Positions 25,544 to 34,095 of a stretch of DNA of 64,000 bases are shown piece after piece. Both the position numbers and the translations under genes were made by a program. The notes under the pieces are model-generated. The model made no database searches. It was not told the origin of the DNA and saw nothing but the letters and a program-made list of their open reading frames with translations. Position 1 is the first letter of the stretch. Each line of letters opens with the position of its first letter. Origin of the DNA: Mariniphaga sp964559175 (GTDB lineage: Bacteria; Bacteroidota; Bacteroidia; Bacteroidales; Prolixibacteraceae); assembly GCA_964559175.1 (NCBI GenBank), contig CAZLGT010000012.1, positions 1 through 64,000 of the forward strand. The letters run 5' to 3'.

Positions 25544-26431
25544 TTATTCTTTTAAATTTGATAACTGACTTTTCATCGTTTCAATTGCACCTGGGGCCTG
25601 CGTTTCCAAATCCTCCCACCGGCATTCGATGGACATTTTTCCTTCATAACCCACATCTTTTAAAGCTGAAAAGTAAGCTGTAAAATCTTCGTTATGGGTT
25701 CCGGGTGCGGCGCGTCCTTCTTTTTCGGCAATGTGGGTATGGTGAATCAGGTGACCGTATTTTATAATGCTTTCGGGACCTTCATCATCTATCATCATGT
25801 GGTAAATATCGGCCAGAAGCCGGAAATTGGGATGATTGACCTCTTCCACAATTTCTCCGCCATCGGTGAGCGAATTGATAAGATTGCACTCCTTTCTGTT
25901 CAGTGGCTCGAGCACAACTACCACATTGTACCTGGCCGCAATGGGCGCCATTTGGCTGCACAAATCAGTAAACTGGCGCAGGGCTTCGTCTTTTGAAAAA
26001 CCCTCGGGAACGGCGCGTGAACCGCCGCTGCCAAAAACGATGTATTCCACACCGGCTTTTTGCGCCCTGCGAAATGCGGTTTCCATAAACTCAAGAATTT
26101 CAGGATGAACTGCTTCAGACCCCACGCTTTTCATGCTTCCGGGAATAAAACTGTTGCAGGCTTTTACGGGAATGGCAGCATTCTGTGCCTGCTGCAACAT
26201 TTCATTAAATTCTTCCTCACTTTTTGCTGGCATTAAAAAACGGCCAACGCTTTCCTCAATATAAGTGTAACCGTGTTCAGCCAGCATACCGGCATTGGAA
26301 ACACTGGTGCAAACCCCTATTTCAGTTAAAAACGTGTCGGGTTTTGGTGTGCTGCATGAAAAAAAGGCCATACTGATGTACAGGATTATCCCACAGAAAA
26401 CAACCTTTTTTAATGTTTCATATTTTGACAT
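25544..26431 (-). CDS. Lipoprotein TIM-barrel sugar isomerase/epimerase-like protein
   Basis: Protein of 295 residues with a lipoprotein-type signal (MAFFSCS). It has the AP-endonuclease-2-like TIM barrel: VVVLEPLNRKECN, LLADIYHMMIDDEG, HTHIAEKEGR and MSIECRW supply the usual metal-binding Glu, Asp, His, Glu series. Exported relatives can act as 3-keto-glycoside lyases or isomerases. It sits between two Gfo/Idh/MocA genes in the operon, so it probably handles their keto-sugar product; that is inference. Confidence 0.85.
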   Translation of the reverse strand: MSKYETLKKVVFCGIILYISMAFFSCSTPKPDTFLTEIGVCTSVSNAGMLAEHGYTYIEESVGRFLMPAKSEEEFNEMLQQAQNAAIPVKACNSFIPGSMKSVGSEAVHPEILEFMETAFRRAQKAGVEYIVFGSGGSRAVPEGFSKDEALRQFTDLCSQMAPIAARYNVVVVLEPLNRKECNLINSLTDGGEIVEEVNHPNFRLLADIYHMMIDDEGPESIIKYGHLIHHTHIAEKEGRAAPGTHNEDFTAYFSALKDVGYEGKMSIECRWEDLETQAPGAIETMKSQLSNLKE

Positions 26432-26473
26432 TATTCTTATGATTTAGTAGTACATAGGTTGACTGTATAAAAA

Positions 26474-27817
26474 CTATATTTTGGGTTCCCAGCCCGGTTC
26501 ATATTCGCGACTCCACAGTCTCATGGCGTCGCGGTCGAACATGCGGCCTGTCTTATCGTCGATGTCGAACCCTTTTCCAATGCGGTAGGCAATGTTGGAA
26601 TAGTGAACCATGGCCATACTGATGTTGGCATCGTCGATGGGTGCATTCAGTTTTACTTTTCCACGAATGGCATCAAAAAAGTTTATCACATGCGTGGTGG
26701 TCATGTCACCGCCTCCTCCGAGAGCAGTTCCTGCTTCGGCCGAACCGGATTTAACCTCTTTAACAACCTTCCCATTCCTGTCGTACAAAATATATCTGCC
26801 CCGGTCAACAAAAACAGTTCCTTCGCTTCCGAAGACAATGGTACCCCGGTCGCCCACTCCATAGGTATCGTGCCCTGAGCGGCTTCTTCCGTCCCATTTT
26901 ATGATTTTGTCATCCTGAAAGCGGAAAGTGGCATCCATGGTATCGTACATTTCCCAGCCATCGTTGAAAAAGTGGCGTTTCCCTGCTTCAACATCCACGT
27001 GCAAAGGCAGGTTCACCTGCAAAGCCCAGCGGGCCACATCCAGCTCGTGTGTGGCATTATTGCCGGTTTCAGCTGTTCCGTAATCCCAGCCATACCAGTG
27101 CCAGTTGTAATCCCAGGTTTCTTCGGTATATGCACGCCGGGGCGCCGGTCCCTGGAACAGGTACCAGTCCAAACCGGCAGGAACAGGCGCAGGTTTTTGC
27201 ACAGGCACTTCTCCCCGTTTGTTCAAATAAAAGGCAACTGCCCGGTAAGGAACGCCAATTATTCCGTTGTGAATTTCATTTATAATTTCAATGGTATGAT
27301 CGGATGAACGCTGCTGGTTGCCCATCTGTACCACCCGGTTGAATTTTCTGGCGGCTTCCACCAGCATCTCATTTTCAAACATATTGTGGCTGCTTGGTTT
27401 TTCCACATATACATGTTTTCCTCCTTTCATGGCCATAATCGACCCCGGACCATGCCAGTGGTCGGGCGTAGCATTGAAAATGGCATCCACTTTTTGATCG
27501 TCGATCACCTTGCGAATATCGTTTTCCAGCTTCGGTTTATAATCGATGTGCTTCGAGAAACTCTGTAACGCCCTTTCGCGTTGTTTTTCCATCACATCGC
27601 ACAAATAAACCAGTTCCACGTTGGCCTCCCTGCTTGCAATTGGTGTGTAAAACGCTCCGAGCCTGCGGCCCAACCCAATGATGGCCACATTCAACCTTTC
27701 GTTGGCGCCGATAATACGGCTGTAACTTTTTGCCGACATGCCCATCGCCGACCCGCCAACTGCAACTCCTGCAGCACCGGCAGTCACTTTCTTTAAAAAA
27801 TCTCTTCTGTTTGTCAT
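26474..27817 (-). CDS. Tat-exported Gfo/Idh/MocA-family oxidoreductase
   Basis: Oxidoreductase of 447 residues with a twin-arginine signal (NRRDFLKKVTAGAAG). The Rossmann motif is VAIIGLGRRLG and the catalytic region is YVEKPSSHNMFEN, followed by VVQMGNQQRSS. It has the longer C-terminal domain typical of exported Bacteroidota members (NATHELDVARWAL, GVGDRGTIVFGSEG). It is clearly diverged from the oxidoreductase at 24188-25540, so the operon holds two distinct dehydrogenases rather than a recent duplication. Only one base separates it from the upstream DUF1080 gene. Confidence 0.9.
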   Translation of the reverse strand: MTNRRDFLKKVTAGAAGVAVGGSAMGMSAKSYSRIIGANERLNVAIIGLGRRLGAFYTPIASREANVELVYLCDVMEKQRERALQSFSKHIDYKPKLENDIRKVIDDQKVDAIFNATPDHWHGPGSIMAMKGGKHVYVEKPSSHNMFENEMLVEAARKFNRVVQMGNQQRSSDHTIEIINEIHNGIIGVPYRAVAFYLNKRGEVPVQKPAPVPAGLDWYLFQGPAPRRAYTEETWDYNWHWYGWDYGTAETGNNATHELDVARWALQVNLPLHVDVEAGKRHFFNDGWEMYDTMDATFRFQDDKIIKWDGRSRSGHDTYGVGDRGTIVFGSEGTVFVDRGRYILYDRNGKVVKEVKSGSAEAGTALGGGGDMTTTHVINFFDAIRGKVKLNAPIDDANISMAMVHYSNIAYRIGKGFDIDDKTGRMFDRDAMRLWSREYEPGWEPKI

Positions 27818-27818
27818 A

Positions 27819-29144
27819 TTATAATTCCCTTATTTTGATACTTTTAAAATGCACTTCGTCATTATGGTCCTGAATATGTATCGGGCCTCTTTCGGCCATT
27901 CCAAAACCTTCTGTTTCGGCAAATTTACTGCCGGCTACCAGTTTTTTAAACTCATCACTTCCGCGGGTAAACTCCACTACTTTACGCCCGTTGAGCCAGT
28001 GTTCGGCACGGTTGTCGGGATACAGTATGATGCGACCGCGATTCCATTGGCCGGGCCCGTTTACAAACCTGCCTTCTCTATTTGCCGGAATTAAATCATA
28101 TAAAGAGGCCAGCGTCCGGTTTCCTTCAATTCCGTTTTTGGCATCGGGATGGTTTTCATCATCGAGAATCTGGTATTCCAGTCCCAAAGAAGGGCCATTG
28201 TTTCCTAAACCGTATTTTATGCCGCTGTTGGCACCCTCGGTAAACATAAAATCGAATTTCAGCTCGAAAGGACCGAACTCTTCCTTAGTAATAATACTTC
28301 CCCCTTTTCCGCCCGGCAAAACAGTCAGTAAACCGTCTTTCACCTGCCATCCCTCTTCCGGAAATTCATCGCTGCCAACACTTTTAAAGTTATCAGCCGA
28401 TGTTCCGTCGAAAAGCAGTTTAAAACCCTGCTCTTTTTCGGCCTCGCTGAGGTTGTTGGGCAGCATATTAACCACATAAATTCCTTCATCTGGCGAAGGT
28501 TGAAGGTTTTCGGTTTTAATACGGATATTTCTCCATTTGATTCTTCTTCCGGCCATGGATTCATCCCTGATAGAATGAACCTGCAATGCGATAAAACCCC
28601 TGGGGGTCATATCGTCGATGAGGTGAGCCACCGGAATGCCGTTTAGCCAGGTTTTAATGGACGGACCGATGCATTCGATGCGGTAGTTGTTCCACTCGTC
28701 GTGTTTAAAAGCCGGTTTTGCATCCGGGTTCAGGTCAACAGGGTAAAGCCAGCCGCGGCGGGCTTCGTCGTAAATACCGGCGCTCCAGGCCCGGTCCGAC
28801 GGGTCCACCTCGCACTGATATCCGTGCACACGACCATTCATGTAATCGGGAAGGCTCTGGCTGCGAAACTGCATGCCCGAGTTGAAATCTTCTTCCAGAA
28901 ACATTTCGAGCTCGAGCACAAAATCGGAGAACTCCTCTTCGGTACACAAAAACGAATTGGGTGTGTTTGCCACTGTGGTACCCACAATCTCTCCGTCGAT
29001 GGCTTCGTAAATTGCCTCGCCGTTCAGTTGTTTCCAGCCGGTTAAATCCTTACCGTTGAATAGATCGGTCCAGCCGTCGTCTGTTGCATTGTTACATCCA
29101 TTGAGAAAAAAAACTGCCAGGAAGAAAAAGAGAATTCTGTTCAT
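27819..29144 (-). CDS. Two-domain DUF1080 lipoprotein (3-keto-glycoside hydrolase family)
   Basis: Protein of 441 residues with a lipobox at C17 (FFLNGC). Two DUF1080 (LamG-like jelly roll) domains lie in tandem: about 22-215 (WTDLFNGKDLTGWKQ to WRNIRIKTE) and about 235-441 (FKLLFDGTSADNFK to FKSIKIREL). DUF1080 proteins are now linked to hydrolysis of 3-keto-disaccharides. It is the first gene of the operon, directly behind a good promoter at 29207-29236. The first domain keeps the typical FNGKDLxGW start while the second is more divergent, so the two may differ in role. Confidence 0.88.
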   Translation of the reverse strand: MNRILFFFLAVFFLNGCNNATDDGWTDLFNGKDLTGWKQLNGEAIYEAIDGEIVGTTVANTPNSFLCTEEEFSDFVLELEMFLEEDFNSGMQFRSQSLPDYMNGRVHGYQCEVDPSDRAWSAGIYDEARRGWLYPVDLNPDAKPAFKHDEWNNYRIECIGPSIKTWLNGIPVAHLIDDMTPRGFIALQVHSIRDESMAGRRIKWRNIRIKTENLQPSPDEGIYVVNMLPNNLSEAEKEQGFKLLFDGTSADNFKSVGSDEFPEEGWQVKDGLLTVLPGGKGGSIITKEEFGPFELKFDFMFTEGANSGIKYGLGNNGPSLGLEYQILDDENHPDAKNGIEGNRTLASLYDLIPANREGRFVNGPGQWNRGRIILYPDNRAEHWLNGRKVVEFTRGSDEFKKLVAGSKFAETEGFGMAERGPIHIQDHNDEVHFKSIKIREL

Positions 29145-29206
29145 AATTATTCATTTTTTATTTGATTTTCCGCTAAATTGTTTACCGTGTACGAACACGG
29201 CATTTG

Positions 29207-29236
29207 CAAATTTAACTATTTTTCGGTTTGAACAAA
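29207..29236 (-). promoter_or_regulatory. Bacteroidota promoter of the keto-sugar operon
   Basis: On the minus strand TTTG (29233-29236) is followed after 18 bases by TAAATTTG (29207-29214), matching the TTTG / TAnnTTTG promoter. It lies about 60 bases upstream of the DUF1080 start, in the 120-base gap after the S9 peptidase gene. Confidence 0.65.
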
Positions 29237-29264
29237 GATGTTTCTCAACAGAATTCAGACAGTT

Positions 29265-31373
29265 TTACTCCATTCCCAGCAAATCGAACATAAAGGCATA
29301 TTCCAGTGCAGCATCCTTTATCCACTGAAAGCGGCCCGAAGCGCCTCCATGCCCGTAATCCATGTTGATATGGAAAAGGAGCGGATTGTCGTCGGTTTTC
29401 AGTTCGCGGAGTTTGGCCACCCACTTGGCGGGCTCCCAATACTGCACCTGCGAGTCGTGAAACCCGGTGGTAACCAGCAGCGCCGGATAATCTTTGGCTT
29501 CTACATTATCATAAGGCGAATAGGAAAGCATGTAGTGATAGTACTCTTCGTTGTTGGGATTACCCCACTCGTCGTATTCGCTGGTGGTAAGCGGAATGGT
29601 TTCGTCAAGCATGGTGGTTACCACATCCACAAAAGGCACGTTGGCAATCATGCCTTTGTACAGTTCGGGCCGCATGTTCATACAGGCGCCCATGAGCAAA
29701 CCGCCTGCACTACCTCCTTTGGCAAACAACTTTTCGTCGTTTGTATAACTTTCGTCAATCAAATATTGCGCGCAATCGTTAAAATCGGTGAAGGTGTTCA
29801 TTTTATTGAGCAGTTTGCCGTCCTCGTACCACGAACGGCCGTTAATTTGCCCTCCCCGGATGTGGGCAATGGCATACACAAAACCGCGGTCGAGCAGTGG
29901 CAGAATGGAAAGCCGGAAGGTTGGGTCCATTGTGGCGCCATACGAACCGTATCCGTAAATTAGCGCCGGGTTATTGCTGTTTTTCTGCAATCCTTTCCGG
30001 TAAACCAGTGATATGGGAATTTGGGTACCGTCACCGGCAGTGGCATAAATGCGTTTGGTTTCGTAATTGGTTTTATCGAAACCGCCCAGAACTTCTTCCT
30101 CTTTCAGTAGGTTACGTTCTTTGGTTTTCAGGTTGAAATCGAAAATGGAATTGGGCGTTGTGAGCGATGTGTAGCTGAAACGGAAAACTTCGGTATCGAA
30201 ATCGAGATTCACATTGCCACGAACTGTATAAATATCTTCATCAAAAGTGATGTAATATTCATCGGCTCCTTCCCAGGGCATCACACGCAGTTGGGTGATT
30301 CCTTCCTTCCGCTCCGAAACCACCAGGTAATTCTTCATTATTTCGAAATTGGAAAAATAAACATCCTCCCGGTGTGAAATAACCTCCTGCCAGTTTTCTT
30401 TTTCAGTTGCCGAAACCGGCGTTTTCACCAGTTTAAAATTCAGGGCATCAAGGTTGGTGCGAATGTAAAAATCGTTGCCAAAATGTTCCACTTCATATTC
30501 CAGGCCGCGGGTGCGGGGCTGAATAATGCTGAATTCTCCGCCGGGATTGTTCGCATCCAAAAAGCGGTATTCCGAAGTGAGCGTACTTCCACTGCCAATT
30601 ATCAAATATTTTTCAGACTTGGTTTTGTAAATGAACACCGAAAAAGTTTCATCTTCCTCGTAAAATACTTCTTCATCTTCCTCAAACGGGGTACCCAGCG
30701 TGTGTTTCATAATCCGCTCTGAACGCAATGTTACATCATCTTTCAGCACATAATATACCGTTTTATTGTCGTTTGCCCAAACAATTCCACCCGAGGTTAA
30801 CGGGATAGCATCTTCAAGCAATTTGCCGGTTTCCAAATTTTTAAAATAAATGGTGTATTTCCGGCGGCTGACGGTGTCCACACTAAATGCCAGCAGTTTA
30901 TTGTCGGGACTAACAGCTGTCCCTCCCAACTGGTAATAATCGTAACCTTCGGCCATTTGGTTCACATCGAGCATGATTTCCTCCCCGGCATCCAGCGAAC
31001 CTTTTTTTCGGCACACCAAAAAATATTCGGTTTCGGGAATGGTGCGGCTGTAATAGTAATAACCGCTCTTTTTGTATGGAACCGATTCGTCCTCCTGTTT
31101 GATTTTCGATTTTATTTCCTCGAAGAGATCCTCCTGAAGCGACTCAGTATGTGCCATCACCTGCTCCTTGTAGTCATTTTCCGCTTTAAGAAATTCAATT
31201 ACTTCCGGGTTTTCGCGTTCGCGCAACCAGTAATAGTTATCCACGCGGGTATGTCCGTGTATTGTCAATTCCATCGGTACTTTCTTTGCTTTTGGCGGAG
31301 CGATTCGCTCCTTCGTATTACATCCGGTCAAAAATAATAAAACCACCCAAAAGGGAATAATCAACTGTTTCAT
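29265..31373 (-). CDS. Exported S9-family oligopeptidase (oligopeptidase B/prolyl oligopeptidase type)
   Basis: Lipoprotein serine peptidase of 702 residues. The lipobox is at C18 (LLFLTGC). A beta-propeller fills the N-terminal two thirds and an alpha/beta hydrolase domain the rest. The triad is S555 in KGGSAGG, D640 in TGFHDSQV and H675 in YGHGGAS. The DNYYWLRERENPEV start is typical of oligopeptidase B-like enzymes. The ATG at 31373 is used because it directly precedes the signal peptide; an earlier in-frame Met would run into the divergent symporter gene. It degrades peptides outside the cytoplasm; specificity was not determined. Confidence 0.92.
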   Translation of the reverse strand: MKQLIIPFWVVLLFLTGCNTKERIAPPKAKKVPMELTIHGHTRVDNYYWLRERENPEVIEFLKAENDYKEQVMAHTESLQEDLFEEIKSKIKQEDESVPYKKSGYYYYSRTIPETEYFLVCRKKGSLDAGEEIMLDVNQMAEGYDYYQLGGTAVSPDNKLLAFSVDTVSRRKYTIYFKNLETGKLLEDAIPLTSGGIVWANDNKTVYYVLKDDVTLRSERIMKHTLGTPFEEDEEVFYEEDETFSVFIYKTKSEKYLIIGSGSTLTSEYRFLDANNPGGEFSIIQPRTRGLEYEVEHFGNDFYIRTNLDALNFKLVKTPVSATEKENWQEVISHREDVYFSNFEIMKNYLVVSERKEGITQLRVMPWEGADEYYITFDEDIYTVRGNVNLDFDTEVFRFSYTSLTTPNSIFDFNLKTKERNLLKEEEVLGGFDKTNYETKRIYATAGDGTQIPISLVYRKGLQKNSNNPALIYGYGSYGATMDPTFRLSILPLLDRGFVYAIAHIRGGQINGRSWYEDGKLLNKMNTFTDFNDCAQYLIDESYTNDEKLFAKGGSAGGLLMGACMNMRPELYKGMIANVPFVDVVTTMLDETIPLTTSEYDEWGNPNNEEYYHYMLSYSPYDNVEAKDYPALLVTTGFHDSQVQYWEPAKWVAKLRELKTDDNPLLFHINMDYGHGGASGRFQWIKDAALEYAFMFDLLGME

Positions 31374-31458
31374 ATTAAATTGAATTTTTAAAAACTTAGC
31401 GAAAATACAATATTGCATCAGATTTTCCGATATTTGCCACTCAGTTTGAAAAAAAAAT

Positions 31459-32799
31459 ATGGATAACCCGGTATATTTTACAGCCATATATTTTGTATTC
31501 GTGTTGATGCTGGGCGTTTATTCCTGGTTCAAAATAAAAACGCCGTCAGATTACTACGTAGCTGGGAAAAATGCAAAACTAATTCCGGTTTCAGGAAGTT
31601 TGCTCGCGACTATTCTGGGCGGTTCGGCCATTCTGGGCACCATCGAGTTAAGTCAGAGTGTGGGCTGGGCGGCATTGTGGTTTCTGTTTTGTGCATCGTT
31701 CGGACTGTTTATGCTGGTGCCGTTAGCCAAATATGTGAGTCGCTACGGAAAGTTTACCTTACCCGGTTTGCTGGGTCATTTTTTTGGGGAACAGGCGCGG
31801 TTAATTTCGTCGCTGGTGATTCCGCTGGCGTGGCTGGGGATTGTGGGAGCGCAAATAATTGCCGCAGCCAAAATCCTTTCCGGACTGGAAATTATCGGCT
31901 ATTCTGCTGCCGCTGTGCTGGCCGGAACGGTATTTATTCTTTACACTCTTTTTGGCGGGCAAGTGAGCATTTTAAAAACCGACACGCTTCAATCCGTGCT
32001 CATTGTGGCCGGACTGTTAGCTCTGACTGTTTTTGCTTCCCGGTCACACGAAGCTGCTTCTCTGCCCACACTTGAAACCAGCGCCCTGTTTAACAAATCG
32101 TTTACCGGTGTGGATTTGCTGATTCTGGTGCTCACCTACTCAGTTACGTTTGTGGTGGGCCCCGACATTTATTCCCGCGTGTTTTGCGCCAAAGATGAAA
32201 AAACAGCCACCCGCAGTGTGCTGATTGTGGCCATAATCCTGATTCCCATTTCTTTCGCACTCACCTTTCTGGGCGTTTACTCCAACGCCACCGGAAGCCG
32301 GGAAATCATGTCGTTTGCACAGCACCTGCTGCCCAACTGGTTTTACGGGCTGTTCATTGCGGCATTGCTTTCGGCGGTGATGTCATCGGCTGACACCACG
32401 CTGCTCACCTCTTCGCTCATCCTCAGTGAATTGTTTCACTCCGATATGGAAGAAAAAAAGGCGTTCCGGCTGACCCGGATTCTGATTGTTGTGCTGGGTG
32501 TCCTGAGCATTGGCATCGCCCTGTTTGTGACCTCCATTTTGCAGTCGCTGCTGCTGGCACTCACCTTTTTTTCGGGCGCATTTGTGGTGCCCATGCTGGC
32601 CGGGTTGTTAAAATTAAAGGTTGTAAAACCGCAACTTACCGCAGCCATTCTGCTTGGCGGTTTTGTGGCACTGGCCGGTAAACTCATCAACCTCTGGGGC
32701 GACCCGCTAACTGGGAATTTGATTATAATTTCTGCTTTTGTGGTAAACGGTGGGTTGATGTTTGTAAGGTTTGGAAGATTAGGGGAAAAAACAGATTGA
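31459..32799 (+). CDS. Sodium:solute symporter (SSS family)
   Basis: Membrane transporter of 446 residues with about 12-13 hydrophobic segments. It shows SSS features: an N-terminal helix followed by SDYYVAGKNAKLIPV, and the segment LSAVMSSADTTLLTSS, whose small and hydroxylated residues help form the second sodium site. It is expected to import a small solute with Na+. The substrate cannot be told. It is divergent from the S9 peptidase (85-base gap), which might suggest peptide or amino acid uptake, but that is only context. Confidence 0.9.
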   Translation: MDNPVYFTAIYFVFVLMLGVYSWFKIKTPSDYYVAGKNAKLIPVSGSLLATILGGSAILGTIELSQSVGWAALWFLFCASFGLFMLVPLAKYVSRYGKFTLPGLLGHFFGEQARLISSLVIPLAWLGIVGAQIIAAAKILSGLEIIGYSAAAVLAGTVFILYTLFGGQVSILKTDTLQSVLIVAGLLALTVFASRSHEAASLPTLETSALFNKSFTGVDLLILVLTYSVTFVVGPDIYSRVFCAKDEKTATRSVLIVAIILIPISFALTFLGVYSNATGSREIMSFAQHLLPNWFYGLFIAALLSAVMSSADTTLLTSSLILSELFHSDMEEKKAFRLTRILIVVLGVLSIGIALFVTSILQSLLLALTFFSGAFVVPMLAGLLKLKVVKPQLTAAILLGGFVALAGKLINLWGDPLTGNLIIISAFVVNGGLMFVRFGRLGEKTD

Positions 32800-32848
32800 T
32801 TGGAACTTTGGTATTATTTCTTGCTGAAGTTTTCAATTATTTTTTCAA

Positions 32849-32920
32849 TCAGATTCCCAGTTTATCGATATTCGCTAATGCAATTAAACAACTGGTATCT
32901 GAAACAATAATCTTATCCAT
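32849..32920 (-). pseudogene. Truncated PIN-domain toxin gene (DUF3368-like)
   Basis: On the minus strand an ATG (32918-32920) begins MDKIIVSDTSCLIALANIDKLG, the typical N-terminus of a PIN toxin with the first catalytic Asp, then meets a stop after 23 codons. The rest of the PIN domain is absent before the symporter gene end. Its start overlaps the antitoxin stop, as in intact operons. Confidence 0.75.
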
Positions 32921-33018
32921 TTATGATTTTTTCCAAATCATCAATGCTTTCGCCAAAAACAGAAACGCCATAATGCCCCACTGATTCGATAAACTCTCTT
33001 TTTGAAATACCGGCTAAA
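32917..33018 (-). pseudogene. Truncated UPF0175-family antitoxin gene
   Basis: The minus strand reads LAGISKREFIESVGHYGVSV and on to LEKIING and a stop, the C-terminal half of a UPF0175 antitoxin (the helix-turn-helix and GxYGVSxF part). The N-terminal half is missing: the frame runs directly into the aldo/keto reductase stop at 33020. With the PIN fragment it is the relic of a toxin-antitoxin operon. Confidence 0.75.
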
Positions 33019-33019
33019 T

Positions 33020-33967
33020 TTAATCCCACTCCGGAAACTGGGTGACGTTTAAATCCAGCTTCGAAATGGTTTTCATGTCGGACTCGCTGAGCTCAAAGTC
33101 AAAAATATTCAGGTTTTCCTTCATGTGCGCTGTCTGCGAAGTGCGCGGGATAGTCACAATGCCTCGTTGGTAATGCCACCGAAGGCTCACCTGTGCGTTG
33201 GTTTTATTGTACTTTTTACCGATTTCTGCAAGGGTTTCGTTGGTGAACAGTTCGTTGCGACCCTGTGCAAACGGCGACCAGGCTTCCATCTGAATTTCGT
33301 TTTCTTTCAGGAAATCAAGGTCTTCGGGTTGCTGGAAAAAGGCGTGCGCTTCAATCTGATTAACTGCCGGTTTAACACTGCTGCCTGCCATTAAATCTTT
33401 AATCTGGGCAGGAGTAAAATTGCTGACGCCAATGGCCTTGATTTTGCCCTCTTTGTATAGTTCCTCCATGGCTTTCCACGAACCTTTTACATCGCCACGC
33501 GGCCGGTGTATGAGGTACAAATCAAGGTAATCCAGTCCCAGTTTGTTCAGCGATGTTTCAAAGGCTATTTTCGCTTTTTCATACCCCGAGTCTTCAACCC
33601 AAACTTTAGAAGTTACAAAAAGCTCTTTGCGGTCAATTCCGCTGCGTTTTATCCCGGCGCCAACTGCCTCCTCGTTGCCGTAAATCGTGGCGGTGTCAAT
33701 AAGCCGGTAACCCAGCGAAATGGCGTCGGCAACACATTTTTCGCCCACCGCGTCGTTGAGGTATAACGTTCCGAAACCGAGAACCGGCATTTGAACTCCG
33801 TTGTTCAGGGTAATCCGCTCAACAGGGTTTCCCATTGGCCCACTACTTACAGCGGCAAACAACCTTGTCGTTCCCATGCCTGCAATCATACCGGCAGCAG
33901 TCAGCTTGGCACCGGTTTGCAAAAAATCGCGCCGGGTTATTCCTTTTTTGTACTCCCTTTTTTCCAT
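33020..33967 (-). CDS. Tat-exported aldo/keto reductase
   Basis: Protein of 315 residues with a twin-arginine signal (TRRDFLQTGAKLTAAG), then an AKR TIM barrel. The catalytic tetrad is visible: D in RLIDTATIYG, Y in the same segment, K in VTSKVW and H in YLIHRP. It would reduce aldehydes or ketones, or oxidise alcohols, with NADP(H). Export of an AKR by Tat is less common than cytoplasmic location and mirrors the exported Gfo/Idh/MocA proteins at 24-28 kb. The substrate is unknown. Confidence 0.9.
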   Translation of the reverse strand: MEKREYKKGITRRDFLQTGAKLTAAGMIAGMGTTRLFAAVSSGPMGNPVERITLNNGVQMPVLGFGTLYLNDAVGEKCVADAISLGYRLIDTATIYGNEEAVGAGIKRSGIDRKELFVTSKVWVEDSGYEKAKIAFETSLNKLGLDYLDLYLIHRPRGDVKGSWKAMEELYKEGKIKAIGVSNFTPAQIKDLMAGSSVKPAVNQIEAHAFFQQPEDLDFLKENEIQMEAWSPFAQGRNELFTNETLAEIGKKYNKTNAQVSLRWHYQRGIVTIPRTSQTAHMKENLNIFDFELSESDMKTISKLDLNVTQFPEWD

Positions 33968-33994
33968 TTTGTCTTCGTTTTTATTTGATTCTCA

Positions 33995-34002
33995 CAAATA
34001 TA
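33995..34002 (-). promoter_or_regulatory. Bacteroidota -7 element for the aldo/keto reductase
   Basis: TATATTTG on the minus strand, 28 bases upstream of the ATG at 33967; an exact TAnnTTTG match without a well-spaced TTTG. Confidence 0.45.
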
Positions 34003-34095
34003 ATTCTTTTTGAAATGTGAAGGGTAACTGAATTTAAACCAAAAATCTCTACTTTTATACAGCAAAAGCAATTTGATATACAAACATATATCACC

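Noticed and set aside
29238..29963. Open frame of 241 codons on the plus strand
   Set aside because: Antisense to the S9 peptidase catalytic domain; no family resemblance, His/Val-rich shadow composition.
32796..32984. 62-codon hydrophobic open frame after the symporter gene
   Set aside because: The opposite strand carries recognisable UPF0175 and PIN fragments, so this frame is their shadow.
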